Positions 35,066-46,160 of a stretch of 64,000 bases of DNA are shown here, one piece after another; position 1 is the first letter of the stretch; every line of letters begins with the position of its first letter. The notes beneath the pieces were generated by a model, which was not told the origin of the DNA, searched no databases, and saw only the letters and a list, made by a program, of their open reading frames with translations. Source of the stretch: Hippophae tibetana. Its lineage: Eukaryota; Streptophyta; Magnoliopsida; Rosales; Elaeagnaceae. Position numbers and translations under genes: made by a program. The DNA lies in assembly GCA_037013495.1 (NCBI GenBank), contig CM072805.1, positions 13,240,601 through 13,304,600 of the forward strand, read 5' to 3'.

Positions 35066-36076
35066 TCAGTAGTTGTGTCTTTAAACTAAGAGTTGTTACC
35101 CTTTATTTATACAATTATGAAAATAACGATCATAAACGAACACATAGGATTATGAAAATAATAGTCACAAAATATAACACCTCTTCTCATCAATTTTTTC
35201 ATTTAAATTCACACTTTCCAACAATCCTCCACTTGAATTTTATATAAAAATAGTTTTCATCAAGCAACCGATCAATTAAAAGTATAAGATTGTGCATCAA
35301 CAAAAGGTGTCTATCAACTTGAATCTTTGCATAATGTTGATACTTTAGAATATATTAGAGTAATTCATAGTTTTAAACTCTATCTCTAACAACATTACAC
35401 ACAACCTTTCCAACGTGTAGTTCAAAAAACTCGTACTTTACAGCCATGCACGTTTATCCCAATATAGTGAATCCTCTAGTAATTTTTGCCCAAAATTTTC
35501 ATAGAAAGTGGCCACACTTCCGCATTCACATAGGCGAGTCTATCAAGAGTACTTCTGTAGTTATGTACTCCACTCCACATAGAGTATATATCTCATTAAA
35601 AGTTAATAATTAATTCATTCTTTCTATCGCTTCAAGACTTTATACTTCCAACAAAATAGAATGGGATAGAATGATTCATCTTATATCACTTTAGAACTTG
35701 TTATTACCCATTGAACTTATTTCTTGAGATCTACGGTCTATAAGTTGGGTTACCATCATGAGTGACTCTTTATTCTAAGGACATCATTCCCATTCCTTTC
35801 GATGTTTTGAAAACCTTTTCTCTTTCCAATCCTTTCATCAAAGGATCAACCAAATTTTCATCAGTACGTACATGATCCACTCTTACAACTCTTGTAGAGA
35901 GAAATTCTCTAACAATATTGTGCTTACGACGTGTCTGTCATCTCTTGTCATTATAATAATGGTTCAGAATCTTTGCAATAGCCGCGGTACTATCGTAGTG
36001 GATCAGGACAACTGGTATCGGTCTTTCCCATAAAGGGATCTGAACTAACAGACTTCTTAACTAGCCTGCTTCTTCA

Positions 36077-38010
36077 CTAGCAGTAGCTAGTGCTATCATT
36101 GTAGACTCCATCGTAGATTGAGCCAAAATTGTTTTTTTTCTTAGACTTCCAAGAAACAGCTCCACTAACAATGCTGAATATATAGCCGCTAGTTGCTTTG
36201 GAGTCTTTTGATAGAGTGTTCCAATCAATATTGTTGTTATCTTCTAGAACAACGGGAAACTTCTTATAATGTAATCCAAGGTTCATTATTCTCTTAAGGT
36301 ATCTCATGACCCTTTTAAATTGCATTCTAATGCTCTATACTAGGTTTACTAGTAAACCTATATAGTATTATCATAACATATGTTATGTATGGCCTAGTGC
36401 ATTTAGTAGCATAACGTAAGCTACCAATGATGCTCGCATATTCAACTTGTCTAACACTATCTCTGGTGTTCTTGAACAACTTTACACTAGGATCATAAAG
36501 AGTACATGAAGGTTTACAGTTAAAGTAATTATATCTTATTAAGATCTTCTCAATGTAATGAGATTGATCTAGAGAAAGTCACTTTTCAGACCTAGTAATC
36601 TATATACCGAGGAATATACTCGCTTCTCCGAGATCTTTCACAACAAAGTTTTCACATTATTCACCACATGAATATTTGACCCAAAAATAAGCATCTCATC
36701 CACATATAAACATATAATAGTGCAAATGTCATTTTCTAATGTATAATAAATGCATTTTTCACTTTCATTCATTTTGAATCAATGTGAGATAACTAGATTA
36801 TCAAATTTTTCATGTCATTGCTTAGGTACTTATTTTAAACCATAAAGGGATTTATCTAGTTTACAAACTTTTTTCTTGATGTGTGACAACAAAGCCCTCA
36901 GGTTGATCCCTATAAATCTCTTCTTCTATAGTATCCATTTACATCCTATAGTCTTGCAACCAGGCGGTAAGTCAACTAAATGCCAAGTTGTATTATACTC
37001 AAGAGAGTCTATTTCATCATTTATGGCTTCTTCCCATAATTTGACATCTAAAGAAGATAAAGCTTCTTGAAGAGTTTGGGGATCTTCCTTTAAGGTATAA
37101 ACATAAAAATCAGACCCAAAATCCTTAGAGGTTCAAGTTCGTTTACTTTTCTTAATTTCAATGTTTAATTCCTTATTTTGATCAATAGTTCTAGTCATGG
37201 GTAAACTACTAGAAGACGAGCCCCTACTATTCTTCAATTTAAAAGGAAACCTATATTCATAAAAGTCAGCATCATTTGATTCTATAATTGTATGGTCATT
37301 TAAGTCATAGAATTTATAAGCTTTATTATTCAAAGCATATCCTATGAACACATATTCGTATGCTCTACTAGCAAGTTTATTTCTTTTAGGATCAGGAATC
37401 CTAACATAGGTTAAACAATCCCAAGTTTTAAAATAAGTTAAGTTGGGTTTCTTATTTTTCAAAATTTCATATGGTGAAATTTTACTAGTAGATTTAGTCA
37501 CTCTATTTAGCATATAGCAAATAGTTAACAAAATTTCTCCCCACCAATAGGAAGCAGCACGAGAGTTTAATAAAATTGCAACAACTAATTCAGTAAAAGT
37601 TCTATTTTTTCTTTCAACTTCGCCATTCATTTCAGGAGAATAAGGTGCACTTTTTTCATGAATGATTCCATGAGTTTTATAAAAAAACATTAAAAATATT
37701 GGAATTATATTTAGTGTCTCTATCACATCGAAATCTTTTTATTTTTCTATTAAGTTGATTTTCAATTTCAGTCATAAAAATTTTAAACATGCCAAACACT
37801 TCACTTTTATTTTTCATTAGATCTACATAAGTATAGCCTGAACAGTTATCAATAAAATTTATAAAATAGTGTTTTTCATTACTTGTTAAAATACTATCAA
37901 GTTCACATATGTCATAGTGTATTAAGTCTAAAAGTTCAGATTCTCTAACTATTGATTTATGTGAAGTTTGGTTATTTTAGCTTGACTACAAAATTCATAT
38001 TTTTCAAAAT
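36077..38010 (-). pseudogene. copia 2 pol (IN-RT-RH)
   Basis: Pre-integrase and integrase from about 38200: KYEFCSQAKITK, SELLDLIHYDICELDS, HYFINFIDNCSGYTYV, then HGIIHEKSAPYSPEMNGEVE and KNRTFTELVVAILLNS (37726-37133). RT: the catalytic motif reads YVDE at 36706-36695 instead of YVDD. RNase H: FKRVMRYLKRIMNLGLHY and SKATSGYIFSIV (36325-36077). Frame breaks throughout; no function expected. Confidence 0.88.
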
Positions 38011-38199
38011 CATTCAAAGATAGTTTAGGAATTAGTTATAAGGTACTCATGTTCTTGATTTTGCATTTATTAACATAACAAATTCTAGCATACCAAATGT
38101 TAAAAGAACACAACATATAACCAGAAGAAGAAGCTTTATTTATTTTAACATTTAATTTAAACATGTCACATTCTTATGTTCAACGTTTTAGCATTTTCA

Positions 38200-38700
38200 T
38201 AAAATCATAGAAACTTCAATTTGTTGTTGTAAACACTAAGTTTTAAAAAAAATCTCAAAGAAATTAAATTAATTTAGACTTCCAATATCCATAAGCTTGT
38301 ATCATGAGTTGCAACTATAAAAATGTATTTACCATGAGGTGTTCCAGAATGGCCCAAAGAAACTCTAAGATACATGGTTCTTAACATTTAACGATAAAGG
38401 CCTCTTGAATGATAAATAAACATGGACATATTTTTCATTATAAGAAATCCAGAATCACTCGACCCTCTCAACCCAACTTTTTGACATGCATATGAGAGAC
38501 TGAAAAACTACTTTTAACCACATAGGTAAACTTTCAATTGCTTTCTTGGTGTTCACATATCAGAATGAAACCAAAGTCCAATGAAAAATTGTTACAACCA
38601 TATATGGTTGTTGCGGTATTTAAGGAAATGCCATACCTTAAATCTCCAAAGTATAAATTAGAATTGTAGACACCAGATATGCTAAAGAAAAAGGTATACC
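38200..38700 (-). other. Unassigned internal part of copia 2
   Basis: Between pol remains and the RecQ exon. Gag and protease would be expected here; I could not recognise either. It may be intron or flanking sequence carried with the RecQ piece. Confidence 0.4.
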
Positions 38701-38704
38701 TTAC

Positions 38705-38890
38705 ACATGGTGCTTCATCAACAACAAAAATAGGCAAATCTCCCGTCTAATGCAAGTACTTTAAAACCTCAAGAAACATTGGGTTCCTAACAATTCTCTT
38801 AGGAGTCACATTTAATAATTTACACGATGGTATATCTTTCAAAGTGTAGTCCCTTGAAATAAAACGGTTTGTTGAGATCAATAGATAACA
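38705..38890 (-). pseudogene. RecQ-type DNA helicase gene fragment inside copia 2
   Basis: Minus strand reads DYTLKDIPSCKLLNVTPKRI, then VRNPMFLEVLKYLH, stop, TGDLPIFVVDEAPC and a consensus donor GTAAGG at 38704. RecQ helicases carry ..PSCKLL(Y/F)VTPE(R/K)I...FL..L..LH..G.L..FV(I/V)DEAHCVSQWGHD at motifs Ia-II. The Walker B box DEAH reads DEAP, and one in-frame stop is present. The next exon (SQWGHDFRPDY) was not seen downstream. It lies between the 5' LTR and the pre-integrase of copia 2, where primer site and gag belong. It is a host gene piece, not helicase of the element. Confidence 0.7.
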
Positions 38891-38927
38891 TTTCAATAGA
38901 CATGCCAGATAGAAAACGTTTTAAAAT

Positions 38928-39411
38928 TGTTGTAACAAGTATATGAAAATAGTATAAAAATAATATTACTCATATACTGAAATATACTACTTGGGTTGAG
39001 TTGCAGACTAGGTTGCTCTCTTTAAGACATTTCGCGCCTCTGTCTAAATTTGTGCAAGCAAACATAGCCTCGTCGTCCCAAAGATAAAATAGCCCAAAAT
39101 CTTTTTTTCTGTCTCAGAGCTTCACTACACTGATGAAGTCCGAAATACTATCTCTAAAATATTTATGTTGCTTGAAAAACTTCAAGAAAACAATTTTGTA
39201 TATTTTTCTTTAGTTTTTTATGAGTTGTTGAGTTGTATCCTCAAAATGCGACCTATTACCCTTTACTCATAGTTGAAAAAAGATATGTAATGTTCATACA
39301 ATTATGAAAATAATGATCATAAAATAACGATCACATAATTATGAAAATAACGATCATAAAGTAACAGTAACAAAATTTATCACTTTTTTGTTATTAATTT
39401 GATTTCAAACA
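38928..39411 (-). repeat. 5' LTR of copia element 2
   Basis: 484 bp from TGTTGTAACAAG to TTTCAAACA on the + strand. Its two ends match 33494-33575 and 35075-35223. Confidence 0.85.
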
Positions 39412-39421
39412 ATGTATGAAA

Positions 39422-39656
39422 TGACAAATATTGTGTTTCTGATAATTATCATATATCTTTCATATTATTTCTATTCTGTTTTTTGTACAAGAGTTTAGGT
39501 ATATGTATACAAGGAAAACGAAAATTAAACAATAACCATAATTGCTGCACATCCATGTTTTATGGCTCCACTAATATTATTGTCTGCTCCATGTTTTGCT
39601 CCACTAAGCATTGGTGTCTGCCACTATTGCAACATTCACTACAACACACACTAACA
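39422..39656 (-). repeat. 3' LTR of copia element 3
   Basis: 235 bp, + strand TGACAAATATTG to ACACACTAACA. Confidence 0.95.
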
Positions 39657-39663
39657 CTCCCTC

Positions 39664-42600
39664 TCAAGTTGGTGCATATATGTCTCTTATGCCCAACTTG
39701 TCAAGTGAGTTGTAGAAGTTATTTGTAGACATAGATTTTGTGAGTATATCAGCCAATTGATCTTCTGATTTAACAAATGGAAGCTGAATAATCTTTTCTT
39801 CAAGATTCTGTTTGATGAAGTTCTGATCCACTTCAACGTGCTTCGTGCGATCATGTTGAACTGGATTGTGAGAGATGGCAATGATTGCTTTGTTATCAGA
39901 AAATAAGTTCATTTCAGAGTTAGGAGCAACATCAATCTAGTTAGAAGTTTTTTCAACAAAAGGAGCTCACATATTCCCTTGACCATTCCTCGAAATTCAG
40001 CTTCAACACTAGATAAGGCAACTACCTTTTGCTTCTTGCTCTTCCATGTAACAAGATTGCCCCCACAAAAGTAAAGTACCCATTAGTAGATTTCTTATCC
40101 TTCATATTCCCTGCCCAGTCTGAATCTGTATATCCAATGACTTCTAATTGACCATTCTTTGAAAACATAAGTCCTTTTCCAGGGGAGGATTTTAAATAAT
40201 GGAGTATTCACATGATGGCATCCATATGGTCTTCACTTGGGTAGTGCATAAACTGACTCACGACACTCACATCATAAGCAATATCAGGCCGAGTATGAGA
40301 TAAGTATATGAGTTTACCTACTAACCGTTGATATCTCTCTTTATTTGATGGTACTTGGTCCACATATTCTCCAAGTTTATGATTTTGGACCATCGGAATA
40401 TCGACAGGTTTACAATCTAGTAATCCTACCTCTGCTAGTAGGTCTAGATTATATTTCCTTTGGGAAAGACATATACCTTGTTTTGATCTTATTACCTCAA
40501 TGCCTAAGAAGTATTTGAGCCCTCCCAAGTCCTTCATTTCAAACTCATTTGACAGTTTTTCTTGAAGCCTAGAGATTTCTTCTTTATCATCCCCTGTAAT
40601 GATCATGTCGTCTACATAGACTATAAAGGCTGTTATTTTTCCCAATCGATGTTTTAGGAAAAGAATATGGTCAGAGTTGCTTTGTTGAAACCCATATTTT
40701 CTCATTAATGAACTCAATCTACCAAACCATGCTCGAGGTGATTGTTTTAGTCCATACAATGCTCGCTGTAATCTACATGCAGTTTCTTTTCCTAATGTAA
40801 CAATATATCCTAGTGGAATAACCATGTAAATCTCTTCTTCAAGGTCACCATGAAGGAAGGCATTCTTCAGGTCAAGTTGGTGCAATGGCCAATCTAAATT
40901 TGCTACAAGAGATAACAAAACTCTCACATTTTTTAGTTTAGCCACAGGTGAGAAGGTTTCTTGATAGTCTATACCATGTTTCTGTGTATACCCTTTTGCT
41001 ACAAGCCTCGCCTTGTATCAATCAACTGACCCATCTGCTTTATACTTAATGGAGAAAATCCACTTGCATCCTACCATCTTCCTCCCTTGAGGCAACTTGC
41101 TTAAAACCCATATGTTATTCTTCTGCAATGCCTCAAATTCTTCTTTTATAGCTTGAGCCCAATTTGGATCAGATAAGGCTTCTTCAACACTACTTGGAAT
41201 TTGACACAAGGAGAGTTTTTGTGCAAAAGCCTTGATAGGTTCTGATAACCCTTGAGTAGATACATAATTGGCTATTGGATACTTGGGTTGTCATTCCTCT
41301 TTGTCTGGAGAGTATCGATTCAGAGGTTTGTCTCGATTGTGTCTGAAAGGTAGAACATAACCAACAGATGTATCTATAGCATTAGTTCGTAAAGGTGTGA
41401 TAGGGGAACTTACCTCAGGAGTATTCTCAGTAGGAGGATTATAGGGTACTAGAGAGTGGAAGGGTGCATCAACCACTGCATCTTCTGGAGATTTTATCGC
41501 TAGTTCAGATTCAGTTCTTAGAAGTTCAAGTTCGGGTCTAGGTACTAGCTCATCCATATTGTTGGCATGATCCGAATATGCTAGATTGTTACTAGTATCT
41601 AATATTTCAACATCAAGCCAATTTTTTTCTTCACCATAACTCTCCCCCTGAAGAGGGTAATTGGATACTGGTGATGGAAAAAGCCATTCAGATTCTAGGA
41701 AAGTGACATCTATGGTAATGTAGGTTCTTTTAGTAATAGGATCGGAGCATCGATATCCCTTTTTTTGTACGCCATACCCCAAGAAAACACATCGAACAAC
41801 ATATGGATCCAACTTAGTTCGTTGATTTTTATGGAGGTGGACAAAAGCAACACATCCAAAAATTTGGGGCGGAAGCATCAATATAGTAGGCAAAGGGAAC
41901 ATGATCAGATAACACCTTTAATAGAGTCTAAAATTGTAAGGTTTTGTGGGCATACAGTTCAGTATATACACAGTTGTAGTAACAACATCACTCCAGTATC
42001 TACTAGGCATATGTGCACTAATTAGTAAGGCCCGAGCAGTTTTTAAAATATGCCTATTCTTTCTCTCCGCAGTCCCATTCTGTTGTGGGGTTTGTGAACA
42101 CGATGTTTCATGGAGAATACCATGGTTGTCCAAGTATGTCCAAAATTGTTGATTAACATACTCCCCTCCATTATCAGACCTAAGGATCTTAATTTTTTTC
42201 GAAAATTGCGTCTGGACCATGGTGTGAAACAAGTGAAACGTAGAAAATACTTCATCTTTATGTTTGAGAAGGTAAAACCATGTCATTCGTGTACAATAAT
42301 CAACAAAAATTACAAACCAACGATGACCCGATGACGTAGTGATCGGGGAAGGTCCCCAAACATCAAAATGTACTAAAGCAAAAGGAGTCGTACTTCTATT
42401 CATGCTCAAGGGATAAGACGCCCTATGACTTTTTGCTAAGATACAAGTATCACATTTGAAATCTGAGTGTGTGATATTTGAAAATAAACTAAGGAGTAGG
42501 TGCTTTAAATACCCAAATCGACAATGACATAACCAAATCTGGCGTTCCTTGTTACTAACAGTGTGTTGCATGTGATTGGCTCTTCCTGAACTGAGGTCAT

Positions 42601-42960
42601 CCACATAATATAACCCTCATTTCTTAGTACCATGCCCAATGATCTCCTTGGTGAGAATATCCTGTAGAAGACAAAAGGTAGAATACATCAATACTACATA
42701 GGTAAGATCTGAAGTGACCTGACTTACAGACATTAGTCTGTTTGAAAGAGAGGGTACAAGTAATGTATTAGATAATGATAATGAAGGAGATAAAGTCACT
42801 GTTCCAGCCCCTGTAACTAGATAAGTGACCCCATTGGCATTGGCAACACGGCTCCGTCTTGGTTGGGTTGTATTGGAGAGATCTTTTGGGTCAAATGTCA
42901 TATGATCTGTAGCTCTAGAGTCTAGAATCCAATCCTCATTATCACTACGAGTAGAGATGT
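39664..42960 (-). pseudogene. copia 3 pol (PR-IN-RT-RH)
   Basis: Protease region about 42960-42617 (WILDSRATDHMTFDP-like start; the Asp-Ser-Gly box is altered). Integrase 42604-41918: CDTCILAKSHRASYPLS, FVDYCTRMTWFYLLKHKDEV, LRSDNGGEYVN, PQQNGTAERKNRHI. RT 41209-40208: QAIKEEFEALQKNNIW, GCKWIFSIKYKADGS, LKNAFLHGDLEEEIYM, catalytic YVDD at 40618-40607, GIEVIRSKQGICLSQRKY. RNase H end 39912-39664: NLFSDNKAIIAISHNPVQHD, DQLADILTKSM. Largely open but broken at several points. Confidence 0.93.
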
Positions 42961-43003
42961 GAAATGCTTTTCTTGAAATACCTGAATCCTGGGAAGATTC
43001 GGT

Positions 43004-44067
43004 CTAAGGAATAAGGGATAGTGATGCATTATTGGTAGCCACAACGGCTCGCCCAGTGGTTTCCCGTTTCTTCCGTGCTTGAAGATCATTCCACCATTCT
43101 GGATACCCATGTAGTTTAAAGCAGTTTTCACGGGTGTGTTTGGAGTTTCCACAATGACCATATTTCATGTCAATAGACGGTGGATTTCTCGTGGATTTCA
43201 TGCTACCCAAAAAAGTTCCTAGTTTGGGAGTCAATGGATTATGGTGTCCCTTGATCCCTTTGAAAGCCATAACTGCTCCAGGTGTCGTATCTGTACCGGT
43301 GATCATCACGGTCTGCCGGACCTCTTCCTTATGGATGAATCCATAGGCTTGTTCCACTGTAGGGAATGGTTTGTTTTGAAGCACATCACTGTGAGTTTTA
43401 TCTAGTCTGTCATCACATCAATCGAGGAAGGTATACACTCAATCTTCCTGTACGATGGAGTTGTATCTTTGTATGTCATTTGCACACTCCATTGGATTAG
43501 GAAGACGGAAATCAATTTCTCGCCACAACCTTTGAAGGTCATTGTAGTATTTTTCAATGATCCACCTGCCTGCTTCATACGAGTAACTCGACGACGAAGA
43601 TCATACACTTGAGACGTGTATGTCCCATCATAGTAGGTGGTAGTAGCAGAATCCCAAACTTGTTTCACAGTTGGGAATCAAATAAAATTTTCAATCAAAG
43701 AAGGGTCCATCAAATTGATCAACCATCCTTTGACAATAGCATTTTCAGTGCGCCATCTCCTAAATGAGGGGTCGGTTTCAATAGGTTGAGGAAAATCCCC
43801 ATTAATATATCGCAGTTTGTCTTTGCGAGAGATATACATCTCCACCACCTGGGACCACAAGGCATAGTTGAATCATCCCAACTTGATACTAATGGGAGTA
43901 GTCGACACTTCAGTTAGCGGAGGTTGTGAGGTGATCTGAGCCCTAGTTAGAACTTCTGCCATTTTAGTCATCAAATCTTCCAATATGAAATTGGTGGTTA
44001 AATCTCTAGATTCTGCCATGAAATCTAAAAAAATTTCTTGCTTTTTTTCCTTTTTTTTACACATCAC
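43004..44067 (-). pseudogene. copia 3 gag
   Basis: Starts near MAESRDLTTNFILEDLM (44020). Capsid region: WSQVVEMYISRKDKLRYING, RRWRTENAIVKGWLINLMDP, VKQVWDSATTTYYDG. Zinc knuckle region: YGHCGNSKHTRENCFKLHGY, where the first Cys of CX2CX4HX4C is Tyr. Three frame changes or stops between 43860 and 43384. Confidence 0.9.
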
Positions 44068-44840
44068 CCACTATATAAATGTAAAAAAAAAAATGTAACT
44101 CTAATTTCCCATTCGTGCAACGGTGCCCTTCTTCTTCTGATCTTCCTGCGCGAATCGATCAAGATGGTCGAACCCTTTCCTCTTCTCTCAGATCCACCGA
44201 AATGGTGCAGCTGAAGGTTCAGACAGTTTCAGCCCTCTATCTGGTCCTCTGTCTCCGTCTCTGTGAGAGTTCATACATCAGCCAATAGACACAGCTACAA
44301 ACTGCGACCTCATCGTCGTTTATCGCTGCGAGCTATGAGCTCACACACAGCTACAAACTGCGACCTCAGCGTCATTTTTCGCTATGAGCTCTAGCCGAAA
44401 AGTCTGAGTTGCATCTGTTTCTTTTCGAAATGATAGTTTTCTCTAAAAAAACAAGTATTTCTGGATACGAGATCTTCCTCTCTGTCTTTTCTTCTTCTGC
44501 TTCTTTGTTCGTTTCGATTCAGATTTCCATAACACGAAAAACGCTTTTTTTCCTTTTTTTTTCAGCCAACTATACACACAAACAAGGTACACGGTGATGT
44601 CAAGGGGCCTCTCAGAACCACTTCTATGGCGCGACACTGTTCATCTCTACGATTCACACTTCTTCGAGAAAATAGAATTGGTATAGTTTCACGAGTAAAC
44701 CATAATTGCCACACCAGAAATCAGAGATCAAAAACCAAAGGGTAAGTGTAAACCAGAATGGTCACACCAGAAATCAAAAATCAAATGGTCTAAGAACAGA
44801 AATAAGCGTAGCAGGTAATTCCATTAGTAAGTAATAGCTT

Positions 44841-44852
44841 GCTCTGATACCA
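44841..44852 (-). other. Primer binding site (initiator tRNA-Met) of copia element 3
   Basis: Minus strand TGGTATCAGAGC directly abutting the 5' LTR. Confidence 0.95.
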
Positions 44853-45087
44853 TGACAAATATTGTGTTTCTGATAATTATCATATATCTTTCATATTATT
44901 TCTGTTCTGTTTTCTGTACAAGAGTTTAGGTATATGTATACAAGGAAAACGAAAATTAAACAATAACCTTAATTGCTGCACATCCATGTTTTATGACTCT
45001 ACTAATATTATTGTCTGCTCCATGTTTTGCTCGACTAAGCATTGATGTCTACCACTGTTACATCATGCACCCCAACACACACCAACA
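44853..45087 (-). repeat. 5' LTR of copia element 3
   Basis: 235 bp, + strand TGACAAATATTG to ACACACCAACA. Same length as its partner. Confidence 0.95.
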
Positions 45088-45127
45088 TGAAAGACCCCAC
45101 TGTATAATAAGGGACTTTGATACTTGC

Positions 45128-45303
45128 CTATCCAGGTAGTCCCTAGACGCATTGTCAGAATCAGAAGTGGTCGGAGTGATTCCCTTGAAGAATTTACTTC
45201 ATCTCCAAGGTAGCTTTCCATCCTTGCCAATACACATATCTAGGGTTGCAGCCACTATAACTTGGTAAGTCCTCGTGGATTAGGTTGTGCACTACCATTG
45301 CCA
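45128..45303 (-). pseudogene. DHFR-TS: DHFR-TS exon A with internal deletion
   Basis: Joins the DHFR folate-site region (IGKDGKLPW, FFKGITPTTSDS) directly and in frame to DNASRDYLD, a TS segment about 300 residues further on in family members. The join is at about 45157/45156. A TGA at 45201-45199 and a frameshift near 45272 are also present. The donor is GCAAGT. Confidence 0.88.
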
Positions 45304-45357
45304 TTTACATTAATCAATAAGTTGTGCACTACAATTGCCATTTACATTAATCAATAA
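45284..45357. repeat. 37-bp tandem duplication
   Basis: Unit starting GTTGTGCACTACCATTGCC at 45284-45320 and again at 45321-45357, one mismatch. It covers the 5' end of the DHFR-TS pseudogene coding region. Confidence 0.85.
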
Positions 45358-46160
45358 TTCTCTAGCCATAGTCGAAAATAAAGGCCGGAACTCGGAATAA
45401 ATTTGAAAATGAGAGCTCCAAAACTCGACCGCAAAAGCGATATGCGGGGTCTGGAGAACCTTAAAACAAGCAATTATCATATGTGCAAAGAATACCATTA
45501 TTATTATTATTATTTTCATGTCTAACAGAAACTATTTTACATAAAAGGGTGAATGCTTCCTGAATTATTTATCAATTTACAAGTTTTAGTTTTCATATTC
45601 CAATTTCTGATTTAAGTTTTATTTATTTATTTATTTCAATATATTATTTTGGGATAAAATAGAACCAAAATAAATAAATAAAAGGGTATGATATTAAAAA
45701 AACAACAGCAAATTGAATGCCAAAAAACATGATTGAATCAAAATGAAAGCATAAAGTACAAAGTTGACATGAAAAAAAAAATAAAGTAGCGAAGTACAAC
45801 AAAATTGGAAGTAAAAGTATTAAATTGAGTTGAAAAAAAAAGTAAATTATAAAATTAATGAAATATTCACAAAATAAATATGACCATCGTGATTAATTTG
45901 GAATTCCAGTTAATTGCAACATAATAAGAACTAAAATGCTCAAAATATATTTAAGTAGTGAAAAAGAGAAGTTAAAGCATGGGATTAATGCTTGAAAACG
46001 ATTAATTTTAAAAGAAACGGTGAATAAAGTTACATAACAGGCCACAAGACAAAAGATACTTCCATTTTGATTAATTAAAAGAAGAGAACAAGAGTCATCT
46101 AGTTCCATCAGTGAAAATGCAGGGTCCACTTGAGAGTTTGTGTGTACCAAGAGCATAAAA
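45358..46160. other. AT-rich spacer
   Basis: Contains a short ATT microsatellite near 45497-45515 and A-rich runs. No gene seen. Confidence 0.6.

Larger units (their letters stand above)
33494..35223 (-). repeat. 3' LTR of copia element 2, interrupted
   Basis: Only the two ends of the LTR remain, 33494 to about 33576 and about 35066 to 35223, about 240 bp in all; roughly 220-240 bp of the middle are missing. A gypsy LTR lies between. Confidence 0.8.
33494..39411 (-). mobile_element. Ty1/copia element 2, in the intron between DHFR-TS exons A and B
   Basis: Flanked by a perfect 5-bp target duplication ATGTA (33489-33493 and 39412-39416). LTRs end TGTTGTAAC and (T)CCAACA or TCAAACA. The left LTR is split by a gypsy LTR. 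A polypurine tract CAAGTGGAGGAT lies next to the 3' LTR at 35235-35224. Inside are remains of integrase, RT and RNase H, minus strand. Capsid, protease and the TGGTATCAGAGC primer site were not found; the space beside the 5' LTR contains RecQ helicase sequence instead. Confidence 0.9.
39422..45087 (-). mobile_element. Ty1/copia element 3, adjacent to element 2 in the same DHFR-TS intron
   Basis: Complete structure: LTRs 39422-39656 and 44853-45087 (both 235 bp), perfect target duplication TGAAA (39417-39421 and 45088-45092), primer site TGGTATCAGAGC at 44852-44841, polypurine tract CTTGAGAGGGAG at 39668-39657, and gag to RNase H between. I count about 15 differences between the LTRs by eye, so it is not a very recent insertion. 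A few stops break the polyprotein. Confidence 0.96.
27167..45303 (-). pseudogene. DHFR-TS: Dihydrofolate reductase-thymidylate synthase pseudogene, split by three copia elements
   Basis: Minus strand. Exon A 45303-45128: GSAQPNPR, frameshift, TYQVIVAATLDMCIGKDGKL, PWR-stop, SKFFKGITPTTSDS, then in frame DNASRDYLD. Exon B 33459-33385: [19 protein letters not shown]. Exon C 33297-33132: [20 protein letters not shown] to [17 protein letters not shown]. Exon D 33062-32940: [20 protein letters not shown], then a 1-nt deletion, then [17 protein letters not shown]. Exon E is cut: LAHGNF at 32298-32273, VIGDAHVYRTHVKPL at 27502-27422 with an in-frame TAG. Exon F 27343-27167: ILKINPEKKDIDSFVAADFK to KIEMRMAL plus an extended tail. 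DHFR-TS makes dTMP and recycles folate. Here the DHFR half is almost wholly deleted, the exon A donor is GC, the exon B donor is AT, and stops and frameshifts kill it. Introns are kept, so it arose by DNA duplication, not retroposition. Confidence 0.92.

Noticed and set aside
38534..38704. Continuation of the RecQ frame beyond VVDEAPC
   Set aside because: After the GTAAGG donor the 67-codon frame shows no RecQ similarity, so it was treated as intron or element sequence.
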